From: Acidobacteriota bacterium
Lineage (GTDB): Bacteria; Acidobacteriota; Blastocatellia; Pyrinomonadales; Pyrinomonadaceae
Direction of reading: 5' to 3'
NCBI GenBank assembly: GCA_003222845.1
Contig: QHXG01000001.1
Coordinates: forward strand, 1 to 45,127
Length of the DNA stretch: 45,127 bases
Part shown: positions 35,901 through 42,960 of the stretch, piece by piece
Layout: each line of letters begins with the position of its first letter
How positions within the stretch are numbered: position 1 is the first letter of the stretch
Made by a program: the position numbers and the translations under genes
Notes under the pieces: model-generated
The model's database searches: none
Seen by the model: the letters and a program-made list of their open reading frames with translations, nothing else
Told to the model about the DNA's origin: nothing

Positions 35901-36487
35901 CGCTGCGATGGCAGGGAGCCGATCTCTTAACCATGACTCGGAAGCATCCAAAGATGGCCAAGGAAATGAAGCTCATCATCGAGCAGTTGAAGAGTTATGC
36001 GGATGCGTGCTTGTACATTTCAGATCGCGAGATCCTATTTAAGGAAACCAGAAAACAGCGGGCCCTGCTCCATAAAACTCTGAAGGATGTTTTTGCGGCG
36101 CTGCCGCGAGCAGCGGCCGCTGAATTTGGCTCGATGCTGGGCGTTGACCCAAAGCTTGATTTCGAGGTTCACGAACTCCGGCGTTCGTTGCGCGTAGGTC
36201 CAGACGGCCAACACATTCCGCAAATCATCGTCGCGTTGACGCAGGCGACTACGATTGACATCGATTCGACGCCCCACACTTTTCGGGGCGGTTCAACGCT
36301 GGTCGTCGATCTCTCAAAGCCTGGAGTTGATTACGCGATCAGAAAGGACATCAAGAGCGAGAAGCGCCAGGAGCGAACCGCGGCCTTTGTCGGCAACGCG
36401 CTGCGCGACCCGCTGCAAGCACTTCTGATCCGTAAGAACCGGGAGCCCTTTGCCGCGTTACACGCGTTTGCGGATGTGGCTTCGTGA
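32981..36487 (+). CDS. Two-protease fusion: S8 subtilisin domain plus HExxH zinc-peptidase domain
   Basis: The 1168-residue protein starts at ATG 32981 behind GGAGG (32971-32975); an in-frame ATG at 32969 overlaps that site. Residues ~1-110 may be a pro-region. An S8 subtilase domain follows with Asp159 (HIDTGYD), His204 (DHGTGT), the oxyanion Asn (AAAGNN) and Ser377 (GTSAATPQ). After a linker, a second catalytic domain contains His740-Glu-x-x-His744 (HETTH) and Glu767 in the motif HEGFADIVAL, the arrangement of M4/M36-like gluzincins, with a helical remainder to ~1040. The C-terminal ~130 residues are unassigned. All catalytic residues of both classes are intact. There is no signal peptide or anchor, so either it works in the cytoplasm or it uses an unrecognised export route. 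It may process the redox cluster's products or be an independent defence or digestion factor. Confidence 0.85.
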   Translation: MASSNRILVKLRPTVGLAAAAPRANLRPLHASAPQTQAFGLSSEPSWFLADLPDTGGPNPWDLAHARVADQLGIDESAVLFAEPDLDQRFDDGSEATPIGGVGQAAAAAAGSHTPQDSGHNKAVGPSVAWHLEDSFSQLKGARNAVQFSNPLTRIAHIDTGYDRRHVAKPDHIVLEHSFVEGDPDPNRAESRAALGLLPQNLDHGTGTIGILAGRAVPLGLGEFSGGAPDAEIVTLRIADSVILFKTSAFAQALQFAIDNNCDVVSISMGGLPSKAWSELVNKAYEAGICICAAAGNNIGGFPTHHVVYPARYHRTIAVCGVMANGQPYYNITDRQLEGSWGPDSSMTAAIAAYTPNIPWPVFRQSPEIRENGEGTSAATPQVAAAVALWIEKHKDFLKRDWRRVEAVRNALFSSAKGADRQHFGNGILQANAALAIAPNLNLPQTPPDNDSFSFLRVLTGLGVADAPPREHMFNLELTQLYLTSPELQKIVPDPEREVKDADVRKFMEAVVHDDKASLALRKQIANRYSLVVGAAVQGAPKEVVAPPQAACNPKVSMSNPPFRRIRTYAVDPSLSTQLATAGINEVALKVRWEKLEPGPKGEYLEVADTDATGVTYDPVNLDEPWLLAQDGCPPTEGNPWFHQQMVYAVAMNTIQHFERSLGRPVLWRPQINPNNEFDDSQFVRRLSVRPHALRQANAFYSPQDIALLFGYFEAGPDDPGDHVPGSTVYACLSHDIVAHETTHAILDGMHRRFNEPTNPDALALHEGFADIVALMQHFTIAEILENEIRRTRGDLEAESILGSLAVQFGHATGERGGLRDAIGKFDENGKWTRLKPDPADYKNVMPPHSRGAILVAAVFDAFLAIYETRTADLLRIYTGGSSVLPEGAIHPDLVRRLAAEAVKSATHILNMCIRALDYIPPVDITFGEYLRGLITADSDLVEDDRYNYRVAFVEAFRRRGIYPLDLPTLSVDTLRWQGADLLTMTRKHPKMAKEMKLIIEQLKSYADACLYISDREILFKETRKQRALLHKTLKDVFAALPRAAAAEFGSMLGVDPKLDFEVHELRRSLRVGPDGQHIPQIIVALTQATTIDIDSTPHTFRGGSTLVVDLSKPGVDYAIRKDIKSEKRQERTAAFVGNALRDPLQALLIRKNREPFAALHAFADVAS

Positions 36488-36491
36488 GATT

Positions 36492-36508
36492 CAGTTCTCG
36501 CTGAACTG
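36492..36508. other. Small perfect hairpin after the protease gene
   Basis: CAGTTC-TCGCT-GAACTG starts 5 bases after the stop codon. The 6-bp stem is weak and has no T-tract, so at most it is a minor 3'-end structure. The rest of the 257-nt spacer to the sigma gene holds only the promoter listed separately. Confidence 0.3.
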
Positions 36509-36680
36509 GATGAGATAGAGCTGGCCATACAGCGCCTATGGAGACGCAGTCCTTGCCCAGCCTGTCGCTGCTCTTATCGCGAGAATCCTTCCGGTTGCGA
36601 TCCGTCCGACTAGATCGTTGGCAACGATTTCCGATGACACCGCGTTATCTGGAGATTGAACTGAGGTCCGGTGTCTGGAC

Positions 36681-36709
36681 TTGTCAGCACCCACTTATGA
36701 TCGGATACT
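36681..36709 (+). promoter_or_regulatory. Candidate promoter of the ECF sigma operon
   Basis: TTGTCA (36681-36686), 17 bp, then GATACT (36704-36709), 36 bp before the GTG start of the sigma gene. This is a housekeeping-type promoter. No convincing ECF-type GGAAC...GTC autoregulatory pair was found at a suitable position. Confidence 0.45.
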
Positions 36710-36744
36710 AAAACGGCACAGCAGATACCCGAGTACGGGAACAA

Positions 36745-37323
36745 GTGGCCGAAAGCGAAACCGAGACACCGCGAACTTCGGATTACGAACTGGCGCAGCG
36801 AGCCGCTGAGGGCGACCGGACGGCCTTCGAGGAGCTTTACCAGCGTCATAATCGCCGCGTATATTCGCTGTGTTTGCGCATGACGCAAAACGTTACTGAA
36901 GCCGAGGACCTGGCGCAGGAAGTCTTTATCCAACTCTTCCGGAAGATAGGCAGCTTCCGTGGCGAATCGGCATTTACGACCTGGCTGCATCGCTTGACGG
37001 TCAATCAGGTGCTCATGCATTTTCGGAAGCGCGGCGTGCGGCTCGAGCAGACGACCGAAGAGGGCGAGGTACCCGTCCAAATCGTCAAGGGGACGGAAAA
37101 CCCGAACGCCATGCCGGTGGTGGATCGCATTGCGCTCGATAAGGCTATAGGGCAGTTGCCGCCCGGTTATCGCTCGGTTTTCACCCTTCACGACATCGAG
37201 GGGCACGAGCATGAGGAGATAGCCCGAATGCTGGGCGTCTCCGTCGGCACATCAAAGTCGCAATTACACAAGGCCAGAATGAAATTGCGTGGATTGCTCA
37301 GGCAACAGAATAAGCCGAAGTAG
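36745..37323 (+). CDS. ECF-type RNA polymerase sigma factor
   Basis: The 192-residue protein has a sigma70 region 2 (about 27-95; [51 protein letters not shown]). A linker and sigma70 region 4 follow (about 128-187; [38 protein letters not shown]). There is no region 1.1 or 3, typical of extracytoplasmic-function sigma factors. Start GTG 36745 has ACGGGAAC before it. The adjacent zinc-finger anti-sigma gene 181 bp downstream is the expected partner, and the two DUF4097 genes that follow are likely members of the same operon or regulon. Confidence 0.93.
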   Translation: MAESETETPRTSDYELAQRAAEGDRTAFEELYQRHNRRVYSLCLRMTQNVTEAEDLAQEVFIQLFRKIGSFRGESAFTTWLHRLTVNQVLMHFRKRGVRLEQTTEEGEVPVQIVKGTENPNAMPVVDRIALDKAIGQLPPGYRSVFTLHDIEGHEHEEIARMLGVSVGTSKSQLHKARMKLRGLLRQQNKPK

Positions 37324-37504
37324 CAACCAAGCAGGTGGCCGCTTTTCAGCCCGACACACACGAAAACGGGCCACTTTGACATCGCAGCGGCCAATCGCTG
37401 CCGATTAGAGAGAACGCAGTCTCCCCTTTGTTGCTTTGAGACCGCGAGAGTCGCGTAGTCCGAGGCTATACGAAAAGATGCGCGACGCATCAGAGGTTAC
37501 GACA

Positions 37505-38221
37505 ATGAACTGCGAGAAATATCAGGATTTGCTAAGCGACTTTATTGACGGGTCGCTGGCTTCTCAAGATCATCACAGCATCGAGGCGCATCTGAGCGCT
37601 TGTGGCGTGTGCGCCGAAGTGCGCGGCGACCTGGATGCGATAGTTACTTACTGTCATGAACATCGCGGCGAGTACGACGCCGTTCCGAATGAGCGCGCGC
37701 TGTGGCTTCGGATCAGCAATCTCATCGAAGCGGGCGACCTGGAACTGGCGACCGACTTGCGGACAGAAATTCCGCAGAATGCCGGCTGGTGGTTTCGCTT
37801 GATGAATCGAAGTTGGCAAATGTCTCTTCCGCAGCTTGCTGCTTCCATGATTGCCGTTGCGATAATCGTCTCGGTGGCTACGATGATTGGCCTGCGTCGC
37901 TTTGGCTCTGGTGGTGAGAGCGCCGGGCTTCGTTCGTCAGGTGTGACGACGGTCGCCGCGAACGGCCTACCTTTGGCGGAACGCTATCGCCAGCAGCAGC
38001 AGACGATCGATTACTGGAATCAACGAGTTGAGTTGAATAAGGCGCGCTGGAATCCTCAAATGCGCGAAACGTTTGAGCGCAACTTGAACGTGATCGATGC
38101 GGCGGTCAACGATTCCCTAAGCCACTTGAATCAGAATCCGCACGATGAAGTCTCGGAAGAGGTACTCAACGCCGCCCTGAACGACAAGGTTGAATTGTTA
38201 AGAGAATTCGCAGAACTGTAG
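37505..38221 (+). CDS. Anti-sigma factor with zinc finger (zf-HC2) and one membrane helix
   Basis: The 238-residue protein has an N-terminal zf-HC2 motif: Cys3, His29, Cys33, Cys36 (NCEKYQDLL; HLSACGVC). A ~80-residue cytoplasmic linker precedes a single membrane helix (MSLPQLAASMIAVAIIVSVATMIG), and a ~75-residue helical domain with YWNQRVELNKARW lies outside. This is the plan of ECF anti-sigma factors that hold the sigma factor at the membrane until released by a signal. The start is ATG 37505 after AGAGG. An in-frame TTG at 37436 would add 23 residues before the zinc finger and was rejected. It is co-oriented with the sigma gene upstream and DUF4097 genes downstream. Confidence 0.88.
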   Translation: MNCEKYQDLLSDFIDGSLASQDHHSIEAHLSACGVCAEVRGDLDAIVTYCHEHRGEYDAVPNERALWLRISNLIEAGDLELATDLRTEIPQNAGWWFRLMNRSWQMSLPQLAASMIAVAIIVSVATMIGLRRFGSGGESAGLRSSGVTTVAANGLPLAERYRQQQQTIDYWNQRVELNKARWNPQMRETFERNLNVIDAAVNDSLSHLNQNPHDEVSEEVLNAALNDKVELLREFAEL

Positions 38222-38248
38222 ATTGAAAGGCCCTAAATTTAGTATCCG

Positions 38249-39013
38249 ATGAGTTTCTTTTTGCCCGTCACCAGGAACCGTGTTAGCAGTTTCATCACGT
38301 TGCTCCCATTTTTCCTCGTTCTGATCGTCTCGACAAGCGCGTCTGCTCAGCAGCGTGTGTCGCGCCAGTTTCCCGCCGGCAAGAACGTACGGCTGGAGTT
38401 GAAAAACCTGTCCGGTACGATCACGGTCGAGTCCTGGGCACGCGATGAGATCAAGATCACTGCTACGATGGAAGCTCCTGCCGTTCATTTTAATCCACGG
38501 CAGACAGATCTGGGTTTGATCATCGACATCGTTGCCGATAATCGAGATCGCCGAGATGTCGGCGATGTGAATTTCAAAGTTCAGGTTCCCATAAGGTCGT
38601 CGTTGGATTTGGAGACTCGCAGCGGCCAGATCACTGTTAGCAATGTTCAAGGCGAGCTGCTCCGCGCGCACGTCTCGACTTCCGGCGACATCACGCTCTC
38701 CGGAATCAGCGCCGCGCGAGTGTTCGCCTCGAACACGACCGGAAACATCTATTTCGACGGCGACTTTGCCTCCGGAGGAACCTATGAGTTCAAGTCCGGC
38801 CGCGGCACGATCACGCTGCGTCTGCCTGCGAATTGCGGATTTCATCTGGTGGCCACGGCGCCTGCTGCTGAGAAAATTAAGATGGGTGAATTCTGGCATA
38901 GTGGGTTGAAGAAGATGGGCGAAGGTCGCAGGATTATTGGCGATGTCGGCGACGGTCGCGCATCAGTTACGATCATGAATTACCAGGGCGACATCCACTT
39001 CCTCCGCCGCTAG
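38249..39013 (+). CDS. DUF4097 exported protein
   Basis: The 254-residue protein has a signal peptide (about 10-34; SSFITLLPFFLVLIVSTSASA). It then has the repeated beta-strand pattern of DUF4097 (NVRLELKNLSGTITVESWAR; RSSLDLETRSGQITVSNVQG; GNIYFDGDF; GRGTITLRLPA), predicted to fold as a right-handed beta-helix in the periplasm. The molecular function of the family is unknown; members often lie in ECF sigma/anti-sigma operons and are thought to be envelope-stress related. The gene starts 27 bp after the anti-sigma gene, and another DUF4097-like gene follows. Confidence 0.85.
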   Translation: MSFFLPVTRNRVSSFITLLPFFLVLIVSTSASAQQRVSRQFPAGKNVRLELKNLSGTITVESWARDEIKITATMEAPAVHFNPRQTDLGLIIDIVADNRDRRDVGDVNFKVQVPIRSSLDLETRSGQITVSNVQGELLRAHVSTSGDITLSGISAARVFASNTTGNIYFDGDFASGGTYEFKSGRGTITLRLPANCGFHLVATAPAAEKIKMGEFWHSGLKKMGEGRRIIGDVGDGRASVTIMNYQGDIHFLRR

Positions 39014-39032
39014 CCCAGGCGGCAATTGTCCG

Positions 39033-39114
39033 ATAGACTTCAGTGCGCAGTAGCATAGACTTCAGTCTGTGATCTCCGGCGATCGGCGATTCCGATCGCC
39101 TAGAGAATCACAGA
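39033..39114. repeat. Direct repeat ATAGACTTCAGT plus long hairpin
   Basis: ATAGACTTCAGT occurs at 39033-39044 and 39055-39066. The second copy runs into a hairpin with stem TCTGTGAT...ATCACAGA (39066-39114) and an inner CGGCGATCGG/CCGATCGCC arm around a CGATT loop. A related core, TAGACTTCAG, starts the element at 42906. This is most likely a dispersed palindromic repeat and may also reduce read-through between the two DUF4097 genes. Confidence 0.75.
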
Positions 39115-39168
39115 CGAAGGAACATCTAGGATCTAAGACCGCGAGTTCATCGGAAGCATTGCTTTCAG

Positions 39169-40062
39169 GTGAGAATAATTAAGAACCTAACTTCGACTTT
39201 CTACTTCTACTTGTCGGTCATTTCAGTTCTCTTTCTTTCCACATCCGTCTCCGCACAAAAAGAAAAGCAGTCGAACCGATCTGCCACGACATCGTTGACG
39301 CGCATGACACCGCGGCACGAGAACTTCCGCCTTGCTTATGGCGGCAGCGTCACAATCGTAGGCGCGCCGGCAGGCTCGATAACTATCGAAGGGTGGCAGC
39401 GCAATGAAGTCGACGTCAGCGCCGAAATTGAATTGCATGGCGGCAGCGCGCAGGATCTCGATCGGCTGGCTGCCGTGAACACTTTCGTAGCTGATGAGGA
39501 CACCAATCACATACGAATTCTGACCACCGGCACACATGATCGAAATTTCATGAAAAGCGTAGCGAAGGACTTTCCCAAGGCCCTGATTGGTTTGCCCTGG
39601 AAGATTGATTATTACATCAAGGTGCCGGCGCTCACCGACTTGGAGATTAGCGCCGGTAATGGGCCAATCACACTGTCTGGCGTCGAGGGGACGATTCGGC
39701 TCAACGCCTTTGAATCAAACGCGAATCTGTCGCTGACTGGAGGGCTGGTGGCGACTACGATTCAAAGTGGCAGGGTCAACGTTACCGTTCCGACGCGCGG
39801 CTGGCATGGACTCGGTGCTGAAATACGTCTCGCCAGCGGCGCTCTTAAGGTGGAACTCGCGCCGAGTTTTAGTGGCGATATTAACGCGGAAGTCTTGCGC
39901 AACGGCGAGATCAAAAATAGCTTCCCGAACCTCGCGCCGCGCGAACGCAACAGTATTGGACCGCATTCGCTGCGCGCGCGCGCCGGCAGCGGGGGCGCGA
40001 CACTCACATTCATTTTGGGCGATGGAATAATTCAGATTCAGCAAGCCGGGGCTCAGCGGTAG
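39169..40062 (+). CDS. DUF4097-like exported protein (second)
   Basis: The 297-residue protein begins at GTG 39169 with a signal peptide (MRIIKNLTSTFYFYLSVISVLFLSTSVSAQ). The mature chain repeats short beta-strand units (GGSVTIVGAPAGSITIEGW; LEISAGNGPITLSGVEG; TIQSGRVNVTVPTRG). These resemble the adjacent DUF4097 protein and suggest a beta-helix fold in the periplasm. It is separated from the first by the repeat at 39033-39114, so it may be transcribed partly independently. Its stop is 16 bp before bshB1. The function is unknown. Confidence 0.75.
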   Translation: MRIIKNLTSTFYFYLSVISVLFLSTSVSAQKEKQSNRSATTSLTRMTPRHENFRLAYGGSVTIVGAPAGSITIEGWQRNEVDVSAEIELHGGSAQDLDRLAAVNTFVADEDTNHIRILTTGTHDRNFMKSVAKDFPKALIGLPWKIDYYIKVPALTDLEISAGNGPITLSGVEGTIRLNAFESNANLSLTGGLVATTIQSGRVNVTVPTRGWHGLGAEIRLASGALKVELAPSFSGDINAEVLRNGEIKNSFPNLAPRERNSIGPHSLRARAGSGGATLTFILGDGIIQIQQAGAQR

Positions 40063-40078
40063 ACTAAGAAATCACCAC

Positions 40079-40822
40079 ATGGCGGAAGGAACTCAACTCG
40101 ACGTGCTCGCAGTCTTCTCGCATCCTGACGATGCTGAGTTGGCGATGGCGGGCACGTTGCTAAAGTTGAAATCGCTCGGTTATCGCACCGGCGTGCTGGA
40201 CATGACCCGCGGCGAGATGGGTACGCGCGGGACGTCTGAGGTACGCGCCAAGGAATCGCTTGACGCGGCGCGCGTGATGGGATTGGATGCGCGGCTAAAC
40301 CTCGAGTTACCGGATGGGCAGGTCTCGGTGAATGACGAGGCACGCTCCGCGATGGTGCGTGTGCTGCGCGCGCATCGACCAAAAGTGCTGTTCACTTCAC
40401 ACTGGGACGATCCACATCCGGATCATGCAGCAACCTGCCGCATCGTGCGTGAGGCCGCGCGGTTGGCCACGATGAAACGATACGATGAAGCGGCTGGCCT
40501 TGAAGCGGTGAAAATGCCCAGTATCGCGCACGCAGTCTATTCACGTTTAGTCGTGCCGTCGTTCATTATTGACGTTTCGGATTTTATCGAGGGAAAGATG
40601 AATGCAATTCGCGCGCATGCCTCGCAGTTCTACAGCGTTGAATCGAAAGAGCCAACGACGCGCATCGCCGAAAAAGGATTTCTGCAAGATCTCGAGTGGC
40701 GTCTGCGTTACTACGGATCCTTGATTGGAGTTAGGGCTGGCGAACCCTTCTATGTGCGCGAGGCCTTGAATGTTGACGATCCAGTCGCGCTACTAACGCG
40801 GCCGATGAATATTTATTCCTAA
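40079..40822 (+). CDS. bshB1: N-acetylglucosaminyl-L-malate deacetylase BshB1 (bacillithiol synthesis)
   Basis: The 247-residue PIG-L/LmbE-fold zinc deacetylase has the metal motif HPDD at residues 15-18 (VFSHPDDAELAMAGTL). It also has the BshB1-typical stretch LDMTRGEMGTRGT, the substrate-pocket residues in SHWDDPHPDHAATCRI and the C-terminal EPFYVREAL. BshB1 removes the acetyl group from GlcNAc-malate, the second step of bacillithiol synthesis in the cytoplasm. bshA and bshC are not in the window. The gene is on the plus strand right after the DUF4097 gene and converges on the minus-strand gene pair downstream. Confidence 0.92.
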   Translation: MAEGTQLDVLAVFSHPDDAELAMAGTLLKLKSLGYRTGVLDMTRGEMGTRGTSEVRAKESLDAARVMGLDARLNLELPDGQVSVNDEARSAMVRVLRAHRPKVLFTSHWDDPHPDHAATCRIVREAARLATMKRYDEAAGLEAVKMPSIAHAVYSRLVVPSFIIDVSDFIEGKMNAIRAHASQFYSVESKEPTTRIAEKGFLQDLEWRLRYYGSLIGVRAGEPFYVREALNVDDPVALLTRPMNIYS

Positions 40823-40833
40823 TCAATTGCCAG

Positions 40834-40910
40834 TTGTCCGTTGTTGGTTGTCAGTTGTTCCCACCAACACGGGCGGCAACAACAAACCACTGACAACTGA
40901 CCACCGACAA
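40834..40910. terminator. Inverted repeat between convergent genes, likely bidirectional terminator
   Basis: The left arm (40834-40857, starting TTGTCCG and ending TTGTCAGTTG) and right arm (40887-40910, starting CCACTGACAACTG and ending GACAA) match at about 19 of 24 positions. The hairpin lies exactly between the bshB1 stop and the stop of the convergent minus-strand gene, so it can serve transcripts from both sides. It lacks a clean T-tract, so Rho-independent function is uncertain. Confidence 0.45.
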
Positions 40911-42821
40911 TTATTTCTTCTTTTCTTCCAAAACCGCTCTCGCAATCGCGATCGTGGCGCTGGCTCGCGGCGCTTCACGCTCAAACAGGCGCGCCAGCTC
41001 CACGGCGCGGTTGTAGTCATCGTGGGCCAGTTCACCGAAGATAGGCGCAATGTCAAAGTCGCGCGTCGAAGAACTTCGAATCGAAGACGTGCCTTTAGTA
41101 ATCAAGCTAACCCTTATCACACCGTCTTCGCCCGTAAAGGTCTCAGCGGAATTCGCGCCCTTCGCGGCATCGAATAGCGCATCCCAGGCTTTGGGGCGAT
41201 CGATAATCAGATAAGCGCTCGCCACGGCGATCAAGGCGCGCGGGCGATCGGCGTCGGATGCGTCAATACGGCGAGCCTCCGCGGTCGCGTCATCGAGCAG
41301 CATTAGCGCTTTTTCCTGATCGGTCTTGCCAATCAACTTTGCGCCTTGCGTCAAAGCCCAGGCCTTTTGCGCGTGCGTCAGTTCTCCGTTTCGCGCCAAT
41401 TCTAAAATCCGATCGATCTCCTTCTTATCGACCGCTCGCAGCATCATGGTGCCGTCGATGTAAGCGCGCACCTGATTGCGCAGGTCGGTATCTTCGATCT
41501 TGGCCACGTAATCCTTGGCACGGGCATCGCCAGAGTCTGCATATAGCCGCGCCAATTGAATATAGAGCTGATCCCGCTCCGCGGACGTCTTCGCGCGATC
41601 GATTCGATCAACCAACGCCTTCTCTCGATCCTCAGTTGATTGCGGCGGACGTATTCCCAAACGCATGGAATCGTCGTCCCGCTGACGCAAGTTTTCGGGC
41701 AGACCCGAAGCCAGCGCCTCCATCTCTGCGCGCACTGCGTCGGCCGTTTCCTTCGGAGCGTATTGCTCAAAAAGGGGCAACAGCCGTTTGAGCATCAAAT
41801 ACTTAGCGTCAATTGCCGGCGCGGTTTGATCTTGCCCGGGAGGAGCCATTGGCCGCAGGAGTATCTCCACGGCAGCGCGAAAGAAAGCTTGGCGCAATTC
41901 GGACGGGGCTTCCGGCGCGACGTTGTTTCGCGAAGTCGACTGAGTACTAGTGCCGCCATTGCGTGAGAAAGTCACGAACAGGTGTGGCGTAAAAAGATAT
42001 GACGAGAGCAGGGAGACAGTGTTGGCGTCGGATAGCAAATTGCCTGCAGCCATCCCCAGCATCGCCGCGTATCGGCGATCGGCGGCGGCTGCATCTCGGT
42101 CTCGCAAGTAAGAAAGAAAATCAAGCGCGTCGATCGTAATACTTCCCAAGGCCGGATCGGCGAACTGAAGCGCGCGCTCAACGTCGGTGTCCAGGAGTTG
42201 CCGCGCGAGGCTTAACCTCTGACTCTGTGTCTCGGAGGCATTCAATGGATTGGATTTGAGTTTGTCGGCGCCTTCAGTCGATTCCTGCAGCTTTTCACTC
42301 TTGAGTTTTCCGAGAAACTCTTCGCCAAGAGCACGGTCGCGTCGCGCGGCCAGTCGCAGCACTTCGCCCCGCAAATCTGGCGGTCCGCTAACGGCAACGT
42401 TCCCGCCGGTTTTGGCCTTTTGTTGTTGAATCTCTTCCTGCAATCGCTGCTGACTCTCTTTATCACCAGTTTCAGCAGCGTCCCATGCCCTGCGAAATAG
42501 CGTACGGCCTCGTTCAGGATCGGTGTCCCAGAGAGCGTCGGCAACTCGCGCCAGCGTTCGCGCGCGTAACCTTTGATCCTTGAAACTGCCCGCGTCAGAG
42601 GCGAGCGACATCAGGAGCGACTGAGCATTTGCGCGGCGCTCCCTAATAATTCTTGCGGCTTCGGCATCTTCCTTCGGCTCGCTTTTAGCAGTGGTGCTAT
42701 TGACCGGGATGATGTTCTTCGGCTCAGTAGCCTTTGCGCCGGGGCCTGTTTGGGCGTAGGCAACCCAAGTGAGCGAGATTAGCAAGCAGAGAGCTGCGAC
42801 GCAGAAAAAGGAATGGCGCAT
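40911..42821 (-). CDS. Exported helical protein of unknown function, paralogue A
   Basis: The 636-residue protein has a signal peptide (MRHSFFCVAALCLLISLTWVAYAQ) and a long mature chain that is almost all helical. It contains the block EAARIIRERRANAQSLLMSL at about residues 54-73, DANTVSLLSSYLFTPHLFV near 265, and PMAPPGQDQT. The C-terminal half resembles an alpha-solenoid, with repeated helix pairs such as QLYIQLARLYADSGDARAKD and ALIAVASAYLIIDRPKAWDAL, and ends in AVLEEKKK. No enzyme motif was found. It shares the whole layout and many exact blocks with the neighbour at 42961-44877. The ATG is preceded on the minus strand by GGAGGTTTAGGAATC. It may be a periplasmic scaffold; this is inference. 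Confidence 0.78.
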   Translation of the reverse strand: MRHSFFCVAALCLLISLTWVAYAQTGPGAKATEPKNIIPVNSTTAKSEPKEDAEAARIIRERRANAQSLLMSLASDAGSFKDQRLRARTLARVADALWDTDPERGRTLFRRAWDAAETGDKESQQRLQEEIQQQKAKTGGNVAVSGPPDLRGEVLRLAARRDRALGEEFLGKLKSEKLQESTEGADKLKSNPLNASETQSQRLSLARQLLDTDVERALQFADPALGSITIDALDFLSYLRDRDAAAADRRYAAMLGMAAGNLLSDANTVSLLSSYLFTPHLFVTFSRNGGTSTQSTSRNNVAPEAPSELRQAFFRAAVEILLRPMAPPGQDQTAPAIDAKYLMLKRLLPLFEQYAPKETADAVRAEMEALASGLPENLRQRDDDSMRLGIRPPQSTEDREKALVDRIDRAKTSAERDQLYIQLARLYADSGDARAKDYVAKIEDTDLRNQVRAYIDGTMMLRAVDKKEIDRILELARNGELTHAQKAWALTQGAKLIGKTDQEKALMLLDDATAEARRIDASDADRPRALIAVASAYLIIDRPKAWDALFDAAKGANSAETFTGEDGVIRVSLITKGTSSIRSSSTRDFDIAPIFGELAHDDYNRAVELARLFEREAPRASATIAIARAVLEEKKK

Positions 42822-42905
42822 GATTCCTAAACCTCCGGAGACTGGATGGACTACTTGGCTTCAACAACGCGCGAACTGGCGAATAGTTCCGGGAAATTTG
42901 CAGTG

Positions 42906-42959
42906 TAGACTTCAGCCTGCGACTTTGCGACGGCCTTCGGCGCGCCCGCCGCAAGGTCG
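42906..42959 (-). terminator. Dispersed repeat with hairpin downstream of paralogue B
   Basis: TAGACTTCAG (42906-42915) is followed by a stem CGACTTTGCGACGG (42920-42933) pairing with CCGCCGCAAGGTCG (42946-42959) at 12 of 14 positions. The hairpin begins right after the stop of the 42961-44877 gene on the minus strand and could end its transcript before the second paralogue. Its opening matches the repeat at 39033-39066. Confidence 0.5.
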
Positions 42960-42960
42960 T

